From the NCBI GenBank assembly GCA_022777455.1, contig JALFGI010000097.1:1-22324 (forward strand): a DNA stretch of 22,324 nt. Reading direction: 5' to 3'. The translations under genes were made by a program, and so were the position numbers. Position 1 is the first letter of the stretch. Each line of letters starts with the position of its first letter. The notes beneath the pieces were generated by a model that ran no database searches, was not told the origin of the DNA, and saw nothing but the letters and a program-made list of their open reading frames with translations. This document shows positions 1 to 8,127 of this stretch, in pieces. The DNA comes from Clostridiales bacterium. GTDB taxonomy: Bacteria; Bacillota_A; Clostridia; Oscillospirales; Oscillospiraceae.

Positions 1-2919
1 CTGTCAGGAAATGAATATTTTCTCACCCAGAAGGAACAGGAATATAACCGGCTGGAAAAGGGACATATTCAGGTTTACGTTGTTCCTACATTGGAGGGGG
101 GTATCTGTGCCGAACCGAAACTCCTGTGCGAAATACGCGACACGGACAGACAGCGGGCGATTGCACCACTGGTCTACGAATCAGAAGACCACCGGCAATG
201 GCGGCTCCTGCTGAAAACGGATGGTCAGGAGGCAGTGCTCTGCGTATTCCCAAGGGAGGCCACCAGCGTCCTTCGGAACAATTTCCTGAAAAAAGCGAAT
301 ATCTCCGCAAGCGGAGATCTGAGCTTTGCCGAACGCCTGGTTCACTTCTTTTATGGGCAAGAACAGATCATCCTTTCCAGCACGGATCAGCTGATCACCG
401 AAAACGCCTGCGACGCCTACCGAGTAGAAAAGGGAAAGATTTTTCTCTATATCACACCGATCCGGGAGGGAAAACCCGGCCTGCCGGAGTTTTACTGTGA
501 AATCTCCGATGCCGACGCCCAGCCCGTCTTCCCTGCTTTGGACCATGTAGACAGGAATCATCAGCGCTGGAGACTGATGATTAAAACAGCCGGCGAAGAT
601 GCCGTGCTGGAAAAGCTGCCCAATGCTGTCACGCATGAGCTTGAAGGGAGCTTCCTGCTGAGAAAAAATATTCAAACGTTAGAAAAAGAAGGGTTCCAGA
701 ACAGCCTGATTGAATACTACACGGATCGAATCACCCTGCGGGATCACGCTTTTATCTCCCGCTCCAAGGAAGCGGATAAAAAATCCAGTCAGAAGGTTGT
801 CGGCGTTCTGAAGAATACATTCAGCACTGACGCCCAGTCGGAGTTATCCGGAAATGCCAACTACCAGGCCCTCAGCTATTTGTGCGGGAAAATGAACATT
901 TCTCTGCTGAAGCCGGAGGAACTGACGCTGCGCTGCGGCAAAGACCCCAAGATCACGGATATTGCCAATGCCTCTCATTTTATCTGCCGGAAAGTGGTCT
1001 TGGAACCGGATTGGTTCAAAAGAGACTGCGGTGGCCTGATCGGCACACTGGACAAAGAGGTAGTTGCCTGTGTTCCCGAGAAGAATGGTCAATATCGTGT
1101 TTTCCGAACCTCCAACGCCAGTGTTACAAGGCTGACGCCGGAGCTGGCCCAACAGATTTCTCCTCAGGCCTTTTCCATCGGTAGGACACTGCCCCTGAAA
1201 TCCCTCTCCAAAAAGGATGTGCTGGCTTTTTGCCGCAAGAGCATCCGCCCCCGGGATCTGATGCCATACATCCTGCTGGTACTTTTCTGCTCTCTGATCG
1301 GCGTGCTGATTCCCACCCTCAATGGAATGATCTATGATGATTACATTCCCATTGGCAATATCAGCAACCTGGTCCAGTTGTGTCTGGTGATGCTGTCGTT
1401 TATGGTGGGAAACGTTGCCTTCTCCGTGGTCAAGAATCTGTTTGGCTACCGCACTACCAGCCGGCTTGGAAATGAGCTGCAGAATGCGGTCTATTATCGG
1501 CTGTTTCATTTGCCGGAATCCTTTTTCCGGGATTATGACAGTGCGGATCTGGCAGGTCGGATCATTTCCATCGGTGCCACCGCCTCCCAATATGCAAATA
1601 CTCTGGTACTGAGCAGCATCAGCGCTTTGTTTGCTGTCTTCTACCTGATCCGAATGCTTTCCTACAGTGGGAAGCTTACCTGGATTGGAGTAGCACTATA
1701 TCTTGTTTACCTGGTGCTCAGTACCGTTATCACCGCTGCCTCCCATAAGGGGCAAACACGAGTCGTGGAACAGGATTCCGAATGCCGGGGACGTCTTTTC
1801 CAATACCTCAACGGTGTGGATAAGATCCGAATGGCCGGAGTAGAGGAACAGGCACTGCTGTCTTACATGCGGCCCTTTTCAAAACAGCAGCAGGAAATGA
1901 TTCGGGTCAATCGCCTGGTTTCCGTTCAGGAAGCGCTGGCTACAGTGATCAAATCTGTTTTCTCTATGGTGCTCTACTGGGTCATTGTGAAAAAGCTTTC
2001 CTCGGGCACCCTGTCCATCGGCAGCTTTGTCGCCTTTAATTCCGCTTTTGGCTCCTTTACCGGAGCTCTGGACAGTTTTGTAAATGAACTGCTGGACCTG
2101 ATGCAGAAGCGCAGTGAATTGAAGCGATTCTTCCCGGTGTTCAGCGCGGTTCCTGAGGATGACGATTCCAAGCAGATGCCCGGCGCACTATCCGGTGATT
2201 TGTCCCTGGAGCATGTTTCCTTCTCCTACGGCAAGGGCGGAAAAAATGTGCTGAATGATCTGTCTGTGCATATCAGGCCCGGCGAATATGTGGGGATTGT
2301 CGGTCCCTCCGGCTGTGGAAAATCCACACTTCTCAAGCTCCTTTTGGGATTTGAAACACCTCAGAGCGGTGCGATTATGATCGATAAACAGGATCTCGCT
2401 GCGCTGAATAAGGGAGCTTACCGCCGGCAACTGGGTGTTGTCCTGCAGAATGGCAAACTGATCTCCGGCTCCATTTATGATAACATTACCATCACCGCCC
2501 CGGATACAAACCTGGCCCGGGTAAATGAAGTTGTTGAGCAGGTAGGATTGAAGGATGACATCGCCCAGATGCCTATGGGACTGCATACCATGCTCAGTGA
2601 AAGCAGCAACACCATCTCCGGTGGCCAGCAGCAGCGGATCCTGATTGCCCGTGCGATCTGCGGCAAGCCTAAAATCCTGATCTTCGACGAGGCCACCAGC
2701 GCGCTGGATAATGTGACGCAGGCTACCGTCAGCAGCAGCCTGGATAAGATGAATGTGACAAGAATCGTGGTGGCGCATCGTCTCAGCACCATTAAAAACT
2801 GCGACCGAATCCTGGTGCTGCAGGGCGGCGAGATCATTCAGGAGGGTGATTACGACACCCTGATGCAGGATAAAAACGGACTGTTCTACGCGCTGGCCAG
2901 CCGCCAGATTGCGCAGTAA
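1..2919 (+). CDS. NHLM-type peptide-export ABC transporter (permease-ATPase fusion), 5' end outside window
   Basis: The reading frame is open from base 1, so the start lies upstream; the TTG at 91 is internal to the same frame. From base 91 there are 942 codons. The C-terminal half is a type I ABC exporter: membrane segments within about residues 390-680 (numbered from base 91), then an ATPase with Walker A GPSGCGKST (738-746), Q-loop Q786, signature ISGGQQQR (842-849), Walker B ILIFDEAT (862-869) and H-loop His896, all intact. The long N-terminal part has no visible C39 peptidase. Its region around residues 255-390 resembles the NHLM bacteriocin-system ABC subunit that accompanies Nif11/NHLP leader peptides (family TIGR03797 by my recognition). 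A module of about 123 residues is present twice (see findings). It likely sits in the cytoplasmic membrane and exports the leader peptides encoded at 7627-9528. Leader cleavage would need another protein. Confidence 0.88.
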   Translation: MSGNEYFLTQKEQEYNRLEKGHIQVYVVPTLEGGICAEPKLLCEIRDTDRQRAIAPLVYESEDHRQWRLLLKTDGQEAVLCVFPREATSVLRNNFLKKANISASGDLSFAERLVHFFYGQEQIILSSTDQLITENACDAYRVEKGKIFLYITPIREGKPGLPEFYCEISDADAQPVFPALDHVDRNHQRWRLMIKTAGEDAVLEKLPNAVTHELEGSFLLRKNIQTLEKEGFQNSLIEYYTDRITLRDHAFISRSKEADKKSSQKVVGVLKNTFSTDAQSELSGNANYQALSYLCGKMNISLLKPEELTLRCGKDPKITDIANASHFICRKVVLEPDWFKRDCGGLIGTLDKEVVACVPEKNGQYRVFRTSNASVTRLTPELAQQISPQAFSIGRTLPLKSLSKKDVLAFCRKSIRPRDLMPYILLVLFCSLIGVLIPTLNGMIYDDYIPIGNISNLVQLCLVMLSFMVGNVAFSVVKNLFGYRTTSRLGNELQNAVYYRLFHLPESFFRDYDSADLAGRIISIGATASQYANTLVLSSISALFAVFYLIRMLSYSGKLTWIGVALYLVYLVLSTVITAASHKGQTRVVEQDSECRGRLFQYLNGVDKIRMAGVEEQALLSYMRPFSKQQQEMIRVNRLVSVQEALATVIKSVFSMVLYWVIVKKLSSGTLSIGSFVAFNSAFGSFTGALDSFVNELLDLMQKRSELKRFFPVFSAVPEDDDSKQMPGALSGDLSLEHVSFSYGKGGKNVLNDLSVHIRPGEYVGIVGPSGCGKSTLLKLLLGFETPQSGAIMIDKQDLAALNKGAYRRQLGVVLQNGKLISGSIYDNITITAPDTNLARVNEVVEQVGLKDDIAQMPMGLHTMLSESSNTISGGQQQRILIARAICGKPKILIFDEATSALDNVTQATVSSSLDKMNVTRIVVAHRLSTIKNCDRILVLQGGEIIQEGDYDTLMQDKNGLFYALASRQIAQ

Positions 2920-2929
2920 GGAGAACGAT

Positions 2930-3295
2930 ATGTTGACGAGAAAAATCGAGGCAGATTCCATGCTCTTTTACGACGGCGATACGCTGGTCCTCACGATGAC
3001 GGAAACAGAAACGGGTAAGGATGTGTGCATCACCTTTCAGGGGGAGCTTCGCAGCGACACCACGCACCATATTCAGGACGAATTAGAGGCCTATGTCTCT
3101 GTGGGTGCCAGAATCATTCTGGATTTTGGTGCAGTGACTTTTGTTTCCGCTTCCGTTCTTGATGCTCTGCTGGATGTGCAGCAGCTTGCGGATTTCTTCC
3201 AAAAGGGTGACATTGTTCTGCGGAATCTGACGGATGAGGTGTATCAAATCATGGACAAGCGTGGATTGACAGATCTGCTGACCATCGAAGAGTGA
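2930..3295 (+). CDS. STAS-domain protein (anti-sigma factor antagonist-like)
   Basis: This 121-residue protein starts at ATG 2930, six bases after an AAGGAG site; an upstream in-frame TTG at 2909 overlaps the transporter gene and is less likely. The middle and C-terminal sequence has the STAS pattern of a hydrophobic strand, the LDFGAVTFVSASVLDAL segment (residues 64-80) and a following helix. In SpoIIAA the equivalent loop reads D-S-S-G with the second Ser phosphorylated; here it reads S-A-S-V, so Ser75 could be the phosphoacceptor while the flanking Asp and Gly are missing. No RsbW/SpoIIAB-like kinase or SpoIIE-type phosphatase was recognised in the window. It sits 10 nt after the transporter and 14 nt before the TIR-FHA gene, so it is surely in the same operon. 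Role: probable regulatory switch protein; the partner is unknown. Confidence 0.82.
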   Translation: MLTRKIEADSMLFYDGDTLVLTMTETETGKDVCITFQGELRSDTTHHIQDELEAYVSVGARIILDFGAVTFVSASVLDALLDVQQLADFFQKGDIVLRNLTDEVYQIMDKRGLTDLLTIEE

Positions 3296-3309
3296 GGAGA
3301 TGACATACA

Positions 3310-4854
3310 ATGCTTTGCCGTGCAATTCCTTATGAAGGGAAAGAACCCTATCTGTTTGTCAGTTACTGTCACGCCGACCAGGAGAAGCTCTATCCTCTGT
3401 TTGAGCAGATGGCCTCTGAGGGCTGCCGGCTGTGGTATGACGAAGGAAACCGCCCAGGGGAAGACTGGGTGGAAAACATCGAAGACCATTTGGAGCAGAG
3501 CAACGCCTGCCTGGCCTTTATTTCCTCCAGTTCCAGTCTGTCCCATAACTGCAAACGGGAGATTATTTTTGCCCTGAAATGCCGGAAAAAGGTGATACCG
3601 GTTCTCATTGAGGATGCTGAACTTCCCAAGGGACTGCGGCTTCAGTTGGCTGACATGCATTATCTGAAACGGTGGGACTTTCCCTCTGACAGGGAGCTGC
3701 TGAAAAAACTGTATGAGACCAAAGAAATCAAGGACTGTACATCCGGCAGCAGCGCCGGGCTGCTGCGTTCTGCAAGCGAGCAGATTCCCCCCGCAGAAAA
3801 GGAAACACCCGCCCAAAAGCCAGATGGGGGAATCCTGTCCCAGCTTTTTAGCGGCAGTCTCAAGCCCAGCAATCCGGACATCAAGCTGAAAAAGCCGGAG
3901 CCCGTCACGGAAAAAAAGGATGACCCGCAGAAAGAAAACGGTCACAATCCGGTCTCTGTCCACAAAGTGAAGGTGCGGGAAATCGTCGCGGTATCCAAGC
4001 GGAAGGAAAAGAAGCCGGAAGAAGAGGTGGAAATCCATACGGCTCTGGAAACAGATTCCAAGCCTCAGCCGGAGTGTTTTCCCCAAAATGATTCTGATCC
4101 TGATCAGGACGAAGGGACCATCCTCCAGAAATGTCCGGAAGTACCGGATGACGAGGGAACAGTTCTGGTTTCCGACTTTGACGATGAGAAAACGATTCAG
4201 GCCCCCCGTTTCAGTCCGGCGCTTCTTCTCTGCCCAGGCAAGGATCGGGCTTTCATTCTGAGCAAGCCGCAGATTACCCTGGGCCGCTCTCCCATCAAGT
4301 GCGATGTGATCATAGAAGGGAACGAGTCCATCAGCAAGCATCACGCGGATATCATCATGCTGAACGGAAAATACTACCTTTCTGACGCCGGCTCCACCAA
4401 CGGCACCTATCTGAACGGAGAACGACTGGAACCGGGCAAGCAGATGCAGTTGGAAAACCCCGCTATGTTCAAGCTGAATGATGAACGCCTGATCTTCTTC
4501 AGCGGCCCCTCGGTGAATCGTCTGGTTCATCTGGAAAGCATCGGTCTGCTGATGAACGAAACCGAAACGGCAGTACGTATCATTGACGAGGCCAGAGTTC
4601 CCCTGAACCGCTCCCATCGCTGGCCTGACGGAACTCTGGCGGATCTGGAGATTCACCGCCATGCCCACGCCGTGGTTTGCCTCGATCCGAGCGGCTACAG
4701 TTTGAAGGATGATAATTCCATAAACGGTACCTATCTGAACGGTATCCGGCTGGATCAGGGCGCATCATCATCCCTGTCTTCCGGCGATCAGATCACCCTG
4801 GGGAAAACCACATTACGCTTCTATTCCATTTCTTTGAAAGGGGATAAACAATGA
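3310..4854 (+). CDS. TIR domain protein with two C-terminal FHA domains
   Basis: 514 residues. Residues 12-136 form a TIR domain: the first strand and box YLFVSYCHADQ, then LWYDE (41-45), PGEDW (49-53), a Ser run (72-76) and CKREI (81-85), whose Glu84 is placed like the catalytic Glu of NADase-type TIR domains (inference). Residues 140-300 are a charged, low-complexity linker with three acidic-x-Thr motifs: DEGT (268-271), DEGT (281-284) and DEKT (292-295). FHA domain 1 spans about 315-397, with LGRS, SISKHHADI and GSTNGTYLNG, the canonical phosphothreonine-binding set. FHA domain 2 spans about 420-507; it keeps NSINGTYLNG but its R-S segment is less regular, so it may bind poorly. No membrane segment is seen. 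FHA domains read phosphothreonine, which fits the two Ser/Thr kinases and two PP2C phosphatases nearby. It could be a signalling adaptor or an immunity/effector enzyme. Confidence 0.88.
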   Translation: MLCRAIPYEGKEPYLFVSYCHADQEKLYPLFEQMASEGCRLWYDEGNRPGEDWVENIEDHLEQSNACLAFISSSSSLSHNCKREIIFALKCRKKVIPVLIEDAELPKGLRLQLADMHYLKRWDFPSDRELLKKLYETKEIKDCTSGSSAGLLRSASEQIPPAEKETPAQKPDGGILSQLFSGSLKPSNPDIKLKKPEPVTEKKDDPQKENGHNPVSVHKVKVREIVAVSKRKEKKPEEEVEIHTALETDSKPQPECFPQNDSDPDQDEGTILQKCPEVPDDEGTVLVSDFDDEKTIQAPRFSPALLLCPGKDRAFILSKPQITLGRSPIKCDVIIEGNESISKHHADIIMLNGKYYLSDAGSTNGTYLNGERLEPGKQMQLENPAMFKLNDERLIFFSGPSVNRLVHLESIGLLMNETETAVRIIDEARVPLNRSHRWPDGTLADLEIHRHAHAVVCLDPSGYSLKDDNSINGTYLNGIRLDQGASSSLSSGDQITLGKTTLRFYSISLKGDKQ

Positions 4855-6776
4855 GAAAATACATTACAGGCATTCTGCTGACCGCCCTTCTGCTGGCCGG
4901 CTGCAGCCAGAGCAAACCCACCAGGGATGATCTTCCGCCTGTGGAAACCGGAACGATTCCCACCGGAATCGTTACTGATGGCGAGAATTTCCTTCCCCAG
5001 GGTACTTCCGCAGAATACACCCGGGATGACCCCGTCCTTATCGTACAGGAAGCACTCCCCAGCGGGGTACAGTTCTCCCTTTATGAAGACGGCCGGCTGA
5101 TTCTTTCCGGCGGAAATATTATGGAAAGCATTGTGGATACCCGGGTTTTCAAAGAAAACGTCAGCAGTATTACCATCCTGGAATTCGGGGATGGTGTGGA
5201 GGAGATTGGAGAAAAGGCATTGGCCGGAGCCGAAAAGATTCAGAAGATCGACTTCGGCAGCAGTGTGAAACGCGTCGGCTACTACGCCTTCTCCAACTGC
5301 ACCGGACTGACGGAAATCAGCTTCGGTGACAGCTTGACCACGATTGATGACTTTGCCTTCTCCGGCTGCTCCAAGCTCACGGATGTTAACCTGGATAAAA
5401 GTATTACACAGGTGGGCGGCTATGCCTTTTCCGGCTGCACGGGGCTGAAAAACGCGGTGCTCGGCCCCAGCATTCAGGATTTGGGCAGCAATGTTTTTGA
5501 CGGCTGCACCAGCCTGAACTACCTGCGCATCCAGTGCGATATCACCAGCACCGGTCTGGGGGGCACCCCGAAGCTGGAAAACGTGGTGCTGGAAGACTCC
5601 GTTCAGAATCTGGGGGCCAGAGCCTTCAGCGGCTGCCCGGAGCTGCAGCGAATTACCTTCTCCAAGAATCTCAGGAGCATCGGCGACTATGCTTTTGCCG
5701 ACTGCCCCAAATTGATTGAAATCACCCTGCCGGAGGGCATTACAAAGATCGGCAGTCACGTGTTCAGTGGCTGCTCCGCCCTGACCACCGTTCATGTGGG
5801 CAGCAATGTTGCGTCCATCGGCTACTATGCCTTCGCCAACTGCGCGGGGCTGACCGAAATCAACTTCGGCGACAGCCTGACTCAAATCGAGGACTACGCT
5901 TTCTCCGGCTGCGCCAAGCTGTCGGATGTGAATCTGGGTAAAAACATTTCCCAGGTAGGTGACTACGCCTTCTCCGGCTGCACGGGACTGAAAAATGCAG
6001 TCCTGGGCAACAACATCCGTACGTTGGGCAACAACGTATTTGATGGCTGCACCAGTCTTTCCTATCTGCGCATCCAGTGTGACATCTCCGGAACCGGCCT
6101 GAACGGCTGCCCCAAGCTGGAAAATGTGGTGCTGGAGGATTCCGTGAAGAGCTTGGGTGAACGGGCGTTCAATGGCTGCCCGGAGCTGCAGCGAATCACC
6201 TTTTCCAAGAATCTGACTGCCATCGGCGACTACGCCTTCGCGGACTGCACCAAACTCAAAGAAGTTTCTCTGCCCGACAGCCTCACCGAACTTGGCAACT
6301 ATGTATTTAACGGCTGCACAGGCTTGACCACCGTCCATATCGGCAACAGCGTTCAGACCATGGGCCAACTCGTTTTCAACGGGTGCACCGGGCTAAAGAC
6401 CATCGTCTGCGGTTCCAGCATCGGCAACGCCAGCTTCAAGGACTGCTCCGCTCTGATTACACTGACCCTCAGCGAAACCGTTCACTCCATCGGTGACAAT
6501 GCGTTAAGCGGCTGCAAGGCGCTGACAGAGGTCGTACTGCCCTACGGCGTGGAAACCATCGGCGCGAGAGCTTTCTATGAGTGCACCGGCATGCGCAAGC
6601 TTACCCTTCCCGCCTCCCTCAAATCCATCGGCGATGAATTCATCTACGGCACAACGGAACTGAAAACGTTGCGTTTTGAGGGGAACGGCAACCAGTGGAG
6701 CAAGGTAAAAACCTCCAAAGGCTGGAATAAAAACGTCATGGGTGCTCTTACATGGATTTCGGAGTACGGAAGCTGA
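4851..6776 (+). CDS. BspA-like leucine-rich repeat surface lipoprotein
   Basis: The start overlaps the stop of the TIR-FHA gene by ATGA, implying translational coupling. The N-terminus is a lipoprotein signal with hydrophobic residues 5-15 and lipobox LAGC, so Cys18 would be lipidated and the protein anchored outside the membrane. After a spacer rich in Pro and Asp, residues from about 100 to 630 are tandem BspA-type (LRR_5) repeats of about 23 residues, each with a core such as IGDYAFADC or VGDYAFSGC followed by LTEINF-like strands. A super-repeat of 181 residues is duplicated (bases 5277-5819 and 5820-6362). Such proteins usually bind other proteins or host or cell-surface polymers; there are no catalytic motifs. 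Its place inside an export and signalling operon suggests a surface receptor, target-binding or self-protection role, but that is inference. Confidence 0.9.
   Translation: MRKYITGILLTALLLAGCSQSKPTRDDLPPVETGTIPTGIVTDGENFLPQGTSAEYTRDDPVLIVQEALPSGVQFSLYEDGRLILSGGNIMESIVDTRVFKENVSSITILEFGDGVEEIGEKALAGAEKIQKIDFGSSVKRVGYYAFSNCTGLTEISFGDSLTTIDDFAFSGCSKLTDVNLDKSITQVGGYAFSGCTGLKNAVLGPSIQDLGSNVFDGCTSLNYLRIQCDITSTGLGGTPKLENVVLEDSVQNLGARAFSGCPELQRITFSKNLRSIGDYAFADCPKLIEITLPEGITKIGSHVFSGCSALTTVHVGSNVASIGYYAFANCAGLTEINFGDSLTQIEDYAFSGCAKLSDVNLGKNISQVGDYAFSGCTGLKNAVLGNNIRTLGNNVFDGCTSLSYLRIQCDISGTGLNGCPKLENVVLEDSVKSLGERAFNGCPELQRITFSKNLTAIGDYAFADCTKLKEVSLPDSLTELGNYVFNGCTGLTTVHIGNSVQTMGQLVFNGCTGLKTIVCGSSIGNASFKDCSALITLTLSETVHSIGDNALSGCKALTEVVLPYGVETIGARAFYECTGMRKLTLPASLKSIGDEFIYGTTELKTLRFEGNGNQWSKVKTSKGWNKNVMGALTWISEYGS
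5277..6362 (+). repeat. Tandem 543-bp super-repeat inside the BspA-like gene
   Basis: The segment beginning GGCTACTACGCCTTC at 5277 recurs as GGCTACTATGCCTTC at 5820. Both copies encode the same order of leucine-rich units, including LKNAVLG, then NVFDGCTSL, YLRIQCDI, KLENVVLEDSV and PELQRITFSKNL. The offset is exactly 543 nt (181 codons), so the protein grew by an in-frame tandem duplication. The copies have diverged mainly at strand-surface positions. Confidence 0.85.
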
Positions 6777-6839
6777 GCAGCCTCCCGACTTTTCGCCCGG
6801 AAGAACGCCCCAGGCTATTTTTGTAAGGATGTGATCATC

Positions 6840-7544
6840 ATGCACTATACATATGCATCGTTATCAAACATGGGCGCCCGATCAAATAACGAGGATGCCC
6901 TGCGCGTCCGGAGCCGGGAGGGGAACCTGCTGGCCGTGGTGGCGGATGGTCTGGGCGGATACGACAACGGAGAGCTGGCCTCCCGGCTGGCCGTCGACTC
7001 CATTTTCCGGGAGCTGGAGCCGGAACAGGTGGACGAAGACACCCTGGCTTATTCCCTGATTCATGCCCACAGTGCGGTCCTTTCGGTCCGGAACTGCGGA
7101 AAAACCACTGCGGCGGCACTCTGGCTGTCAGAGAGCCTGGGCGCAGCTGCCCATGTGGGTGACACCCGGATCTACCAGTTCCGGGACGGGCGAATTGTGT
7201 TCCAATCCAAGGATCACAGCATGGTGCATCTGGCGCTGACGGTAGGCGAAATCACGGCCCAGGATCTTCGGCACCACAAGGACCGCAACAAGCTTTTCCG
7301 GGTGCTGGGAGAGGAAACCGAAAGCCCCAAGGTGGACAGCACCGAGCTGGACATCCGCCCGGGAGACCGGTTCCTTCTCTGCTCCGACGGTTTCTGGGAG
7401 CCGGTGACCGAGGAGGAGATGCTCCGGGACCTGGAAGCTTCCCAGACGCCCCAGCAGTGGCTGGACCGGATGGTTCGACGTATCTCGGATGCCGCCGATC
7501 CCAAACAGGATAACTATTCGGCAATCTGTATTTTTGTGGAATAA
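6840..7544 (+). CDS. PP2C-family Ser/Thr protein phosphatase
   Basis: 234 residues from ATG 6840, placed about 10 nt after AAGGAT; an in-frame GTG at 6831 is too close to that site. All PP2C metal-site motifs are present: RSNNED (Glu18, Asp19), VADGLGG (Asp36), HVGDTR (107-110), CSDGFWE (Asp183) and DNYS (Asp224, Asn225). There is no membrane segment or extra domain, so this is a compact cytoplasmic enzyme that removes phosphate from Ser/Thr residues in an Mn/Mg-dependent reaction. It follows the lipoprotein gene by 63 nt on the same strand and is the last gene before the peptide cluster. It probably reverses phosphorylation by the kinases at 11588 and 15692; a second, different PP2C lies at 18412. 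Confidence 0.9.
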   Translation: MHYTYASLSNMGARSNNEDALRVRSREGNLLAVVADGLGGYDNGELASRLAVDSIFRELEPEQVDEDTLAYSLIHAHSAVLSVRNCGKTTAAALWLSESLGAAAHVGDTRIYQFRDGRIVFQSKDHSMVHLALTVGEITAQDLRHHKDRNKLFRVLGEETESPKVDSTELDIRPGDRFLLCSDGFWEPVTEEEMLRDLEASQTPQQWLDRMVRRISDAADPKQDNYSAICIFVE

Positions 7545-7557
7545 TGCTTTCAAATAC

Positions 7558-7586
7558 TGTAACACCGGTCCGATTCCTGTGTATAC
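7558..7586 (+). promoter_or_regulatory. Candidate ECF-sigma promoter A (TGTAAC-N15-GTGTAT)
   Basis: TGTAAC lies at 7558-7563 and GTGTATAC at 7579-7586, separated by 15 nt. The same two blocks with the same spacing occur at 8039, 11137 and 15462. The -10-like block ends 42 nt before the start of the Pro/Phe peptide gene. Both halves carry an ACCGGT palindrome just downstream (7564-7569 and 7585-7590), seen only at this copy. Confidence 0.72.
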
Positions 7587-7626
7587 CGGTATGAAAGCAA
7601 AAACAAAACGCGAAAGGAGAAAAAAC

Positions 7627-7944
7627 ATGGAAGAAAAGCAGGCAAAATTGGAAGAACTCATGAAGGACGAGGCATTCGTGGATGCCATCTTTTCCAAGGA
7701 GAGTTCCGAAGAGGTACAGAAGCTGTTCGCCGAAAAGGGCGTGGAACTGACCATGGAAGAGGTTGAGGGCCTCGCTGCCGCGGTTCTGCAGGCTGCCCCC
7801 GAAGGGAACGGAGAGCTCTCCGAGGATGCCTTGGACTCCGTTGCCGGAGGAACTCACCGGTGGTTCCCTCGTCCGCTCCCCTTCCCCTTCCCCTTCCCCT
7901 TCCCCAGACCGCGCCCCGGCAAATGGCCCTGGATTCGGTGGTAA
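7627..7944 (+). CDS. Nif11-like leader peptide with Pro/Phe/Trp/Arg-rich core (precursor A)
   Basis: 105 residues from ATG 7627, with AAAGGAG seven bases upstream. Residues 1-75 are an acidic Nif11-like leader ending GELSEDALDSVAGG, the double-glycine site used by peptidase-type exporters. Cleavage would release a 30-residue core starting T-H-R-W: it contains RPLPFPFPFPFPRPRP followed by GKWPWIRW. It has 10 Pro, 5 Phe, 4 Trp, 5 Arg and 1 Lys, with no acidic residue and no Cys. The composition is like animal proline-rich and Trp-rich antimicrobial peptides (Bac7 carries RPLPFP, indolicidin carries KWPW). This is a resemblance by eye only and implies convergence, not descent. With no Cys and no Ser it is a poor lanthipeptide or sactipeptide substrate. 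It is preceded by promoter A and likely exported by the NHLM transporter. Confidence 0.85.
   Translation: MEEKQAKLEELMKDEAFVDAIFSKESSEEVQKLFAEKGVELTMEEVEGLAAAVLQAAPEGNGELSEDALDSVAGGTHRWFPRPLPFPFPFPFPRPRPGKWPWIRW
7879..7905 (+). repeat. In-frame hexanucleotide repeat (CCCTTC)4-CCC encoding (Pro-Phe)n
   Basis: Four perfect CCCTTC units run from 7879 to 7902, followed by CCC. They encode Pro-Phe four times plus Pro inside the core of precursor A. Because the unit is two codons, slippage would change the peptide length without shifting the frame. Confidence 0.9.
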
Positions 7945-8038
7945 AAATCGGTAAGGTTCTCATAGTTAAACAACTTTTCCAAGAAAAATTTGCCTCAATG
8001 AAAAAACTTGCGTGATGTTGAAAAAGCAACATTTAGAT

Positions 8039-8067
8039 TGTAACACGCGAGAGGCTGGCGTGTATAC
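8039..8067 (+). promoter_or_regulatory. Candidate ECF-sigma promoter B (TGTAAC-N15-GTGTAT)
   Basis: TGTAAC at 8039-8044 and GTGTATAC at 8060-8067 with a 15-nt spacer, matching promoter A closely, including the following CC and ATGAAAGC shared by both. It lies in the 183-bp gap between precursors A and B, 62 nt before the start of B. Just upstream, ATGTTG (8015-8020) and CAACAT (8027-8032) can form a small weak hairpin. The rest of this gap shows nothing else. Confidence 0.72.
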
Positions 8068-8127
8068 CAACATGAAAGCAACAGAGACTTAAACAAAACT
8101 AATAATATAACAAAAGGAGATTTAAAT

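Noticed and set aside
2909..2929. TTG 2909 as start of the STAS gene
   Set aside because: It lies inside the transporter gene with no ribosome site, while ATG 2930 has AAGGAG at ideal spacing.
3244..4668. Antisense frame over the TIR-FHA gene
   Set aside because: The + strand encodes intact TIR and FHA motifs; the antisense product matches nothing I recognise.
4821..6368. Long antisense frame over the BspA-like gene
   Set aside because: Shadow of the leucine-rich repeats; no start context and no recognisable domain.
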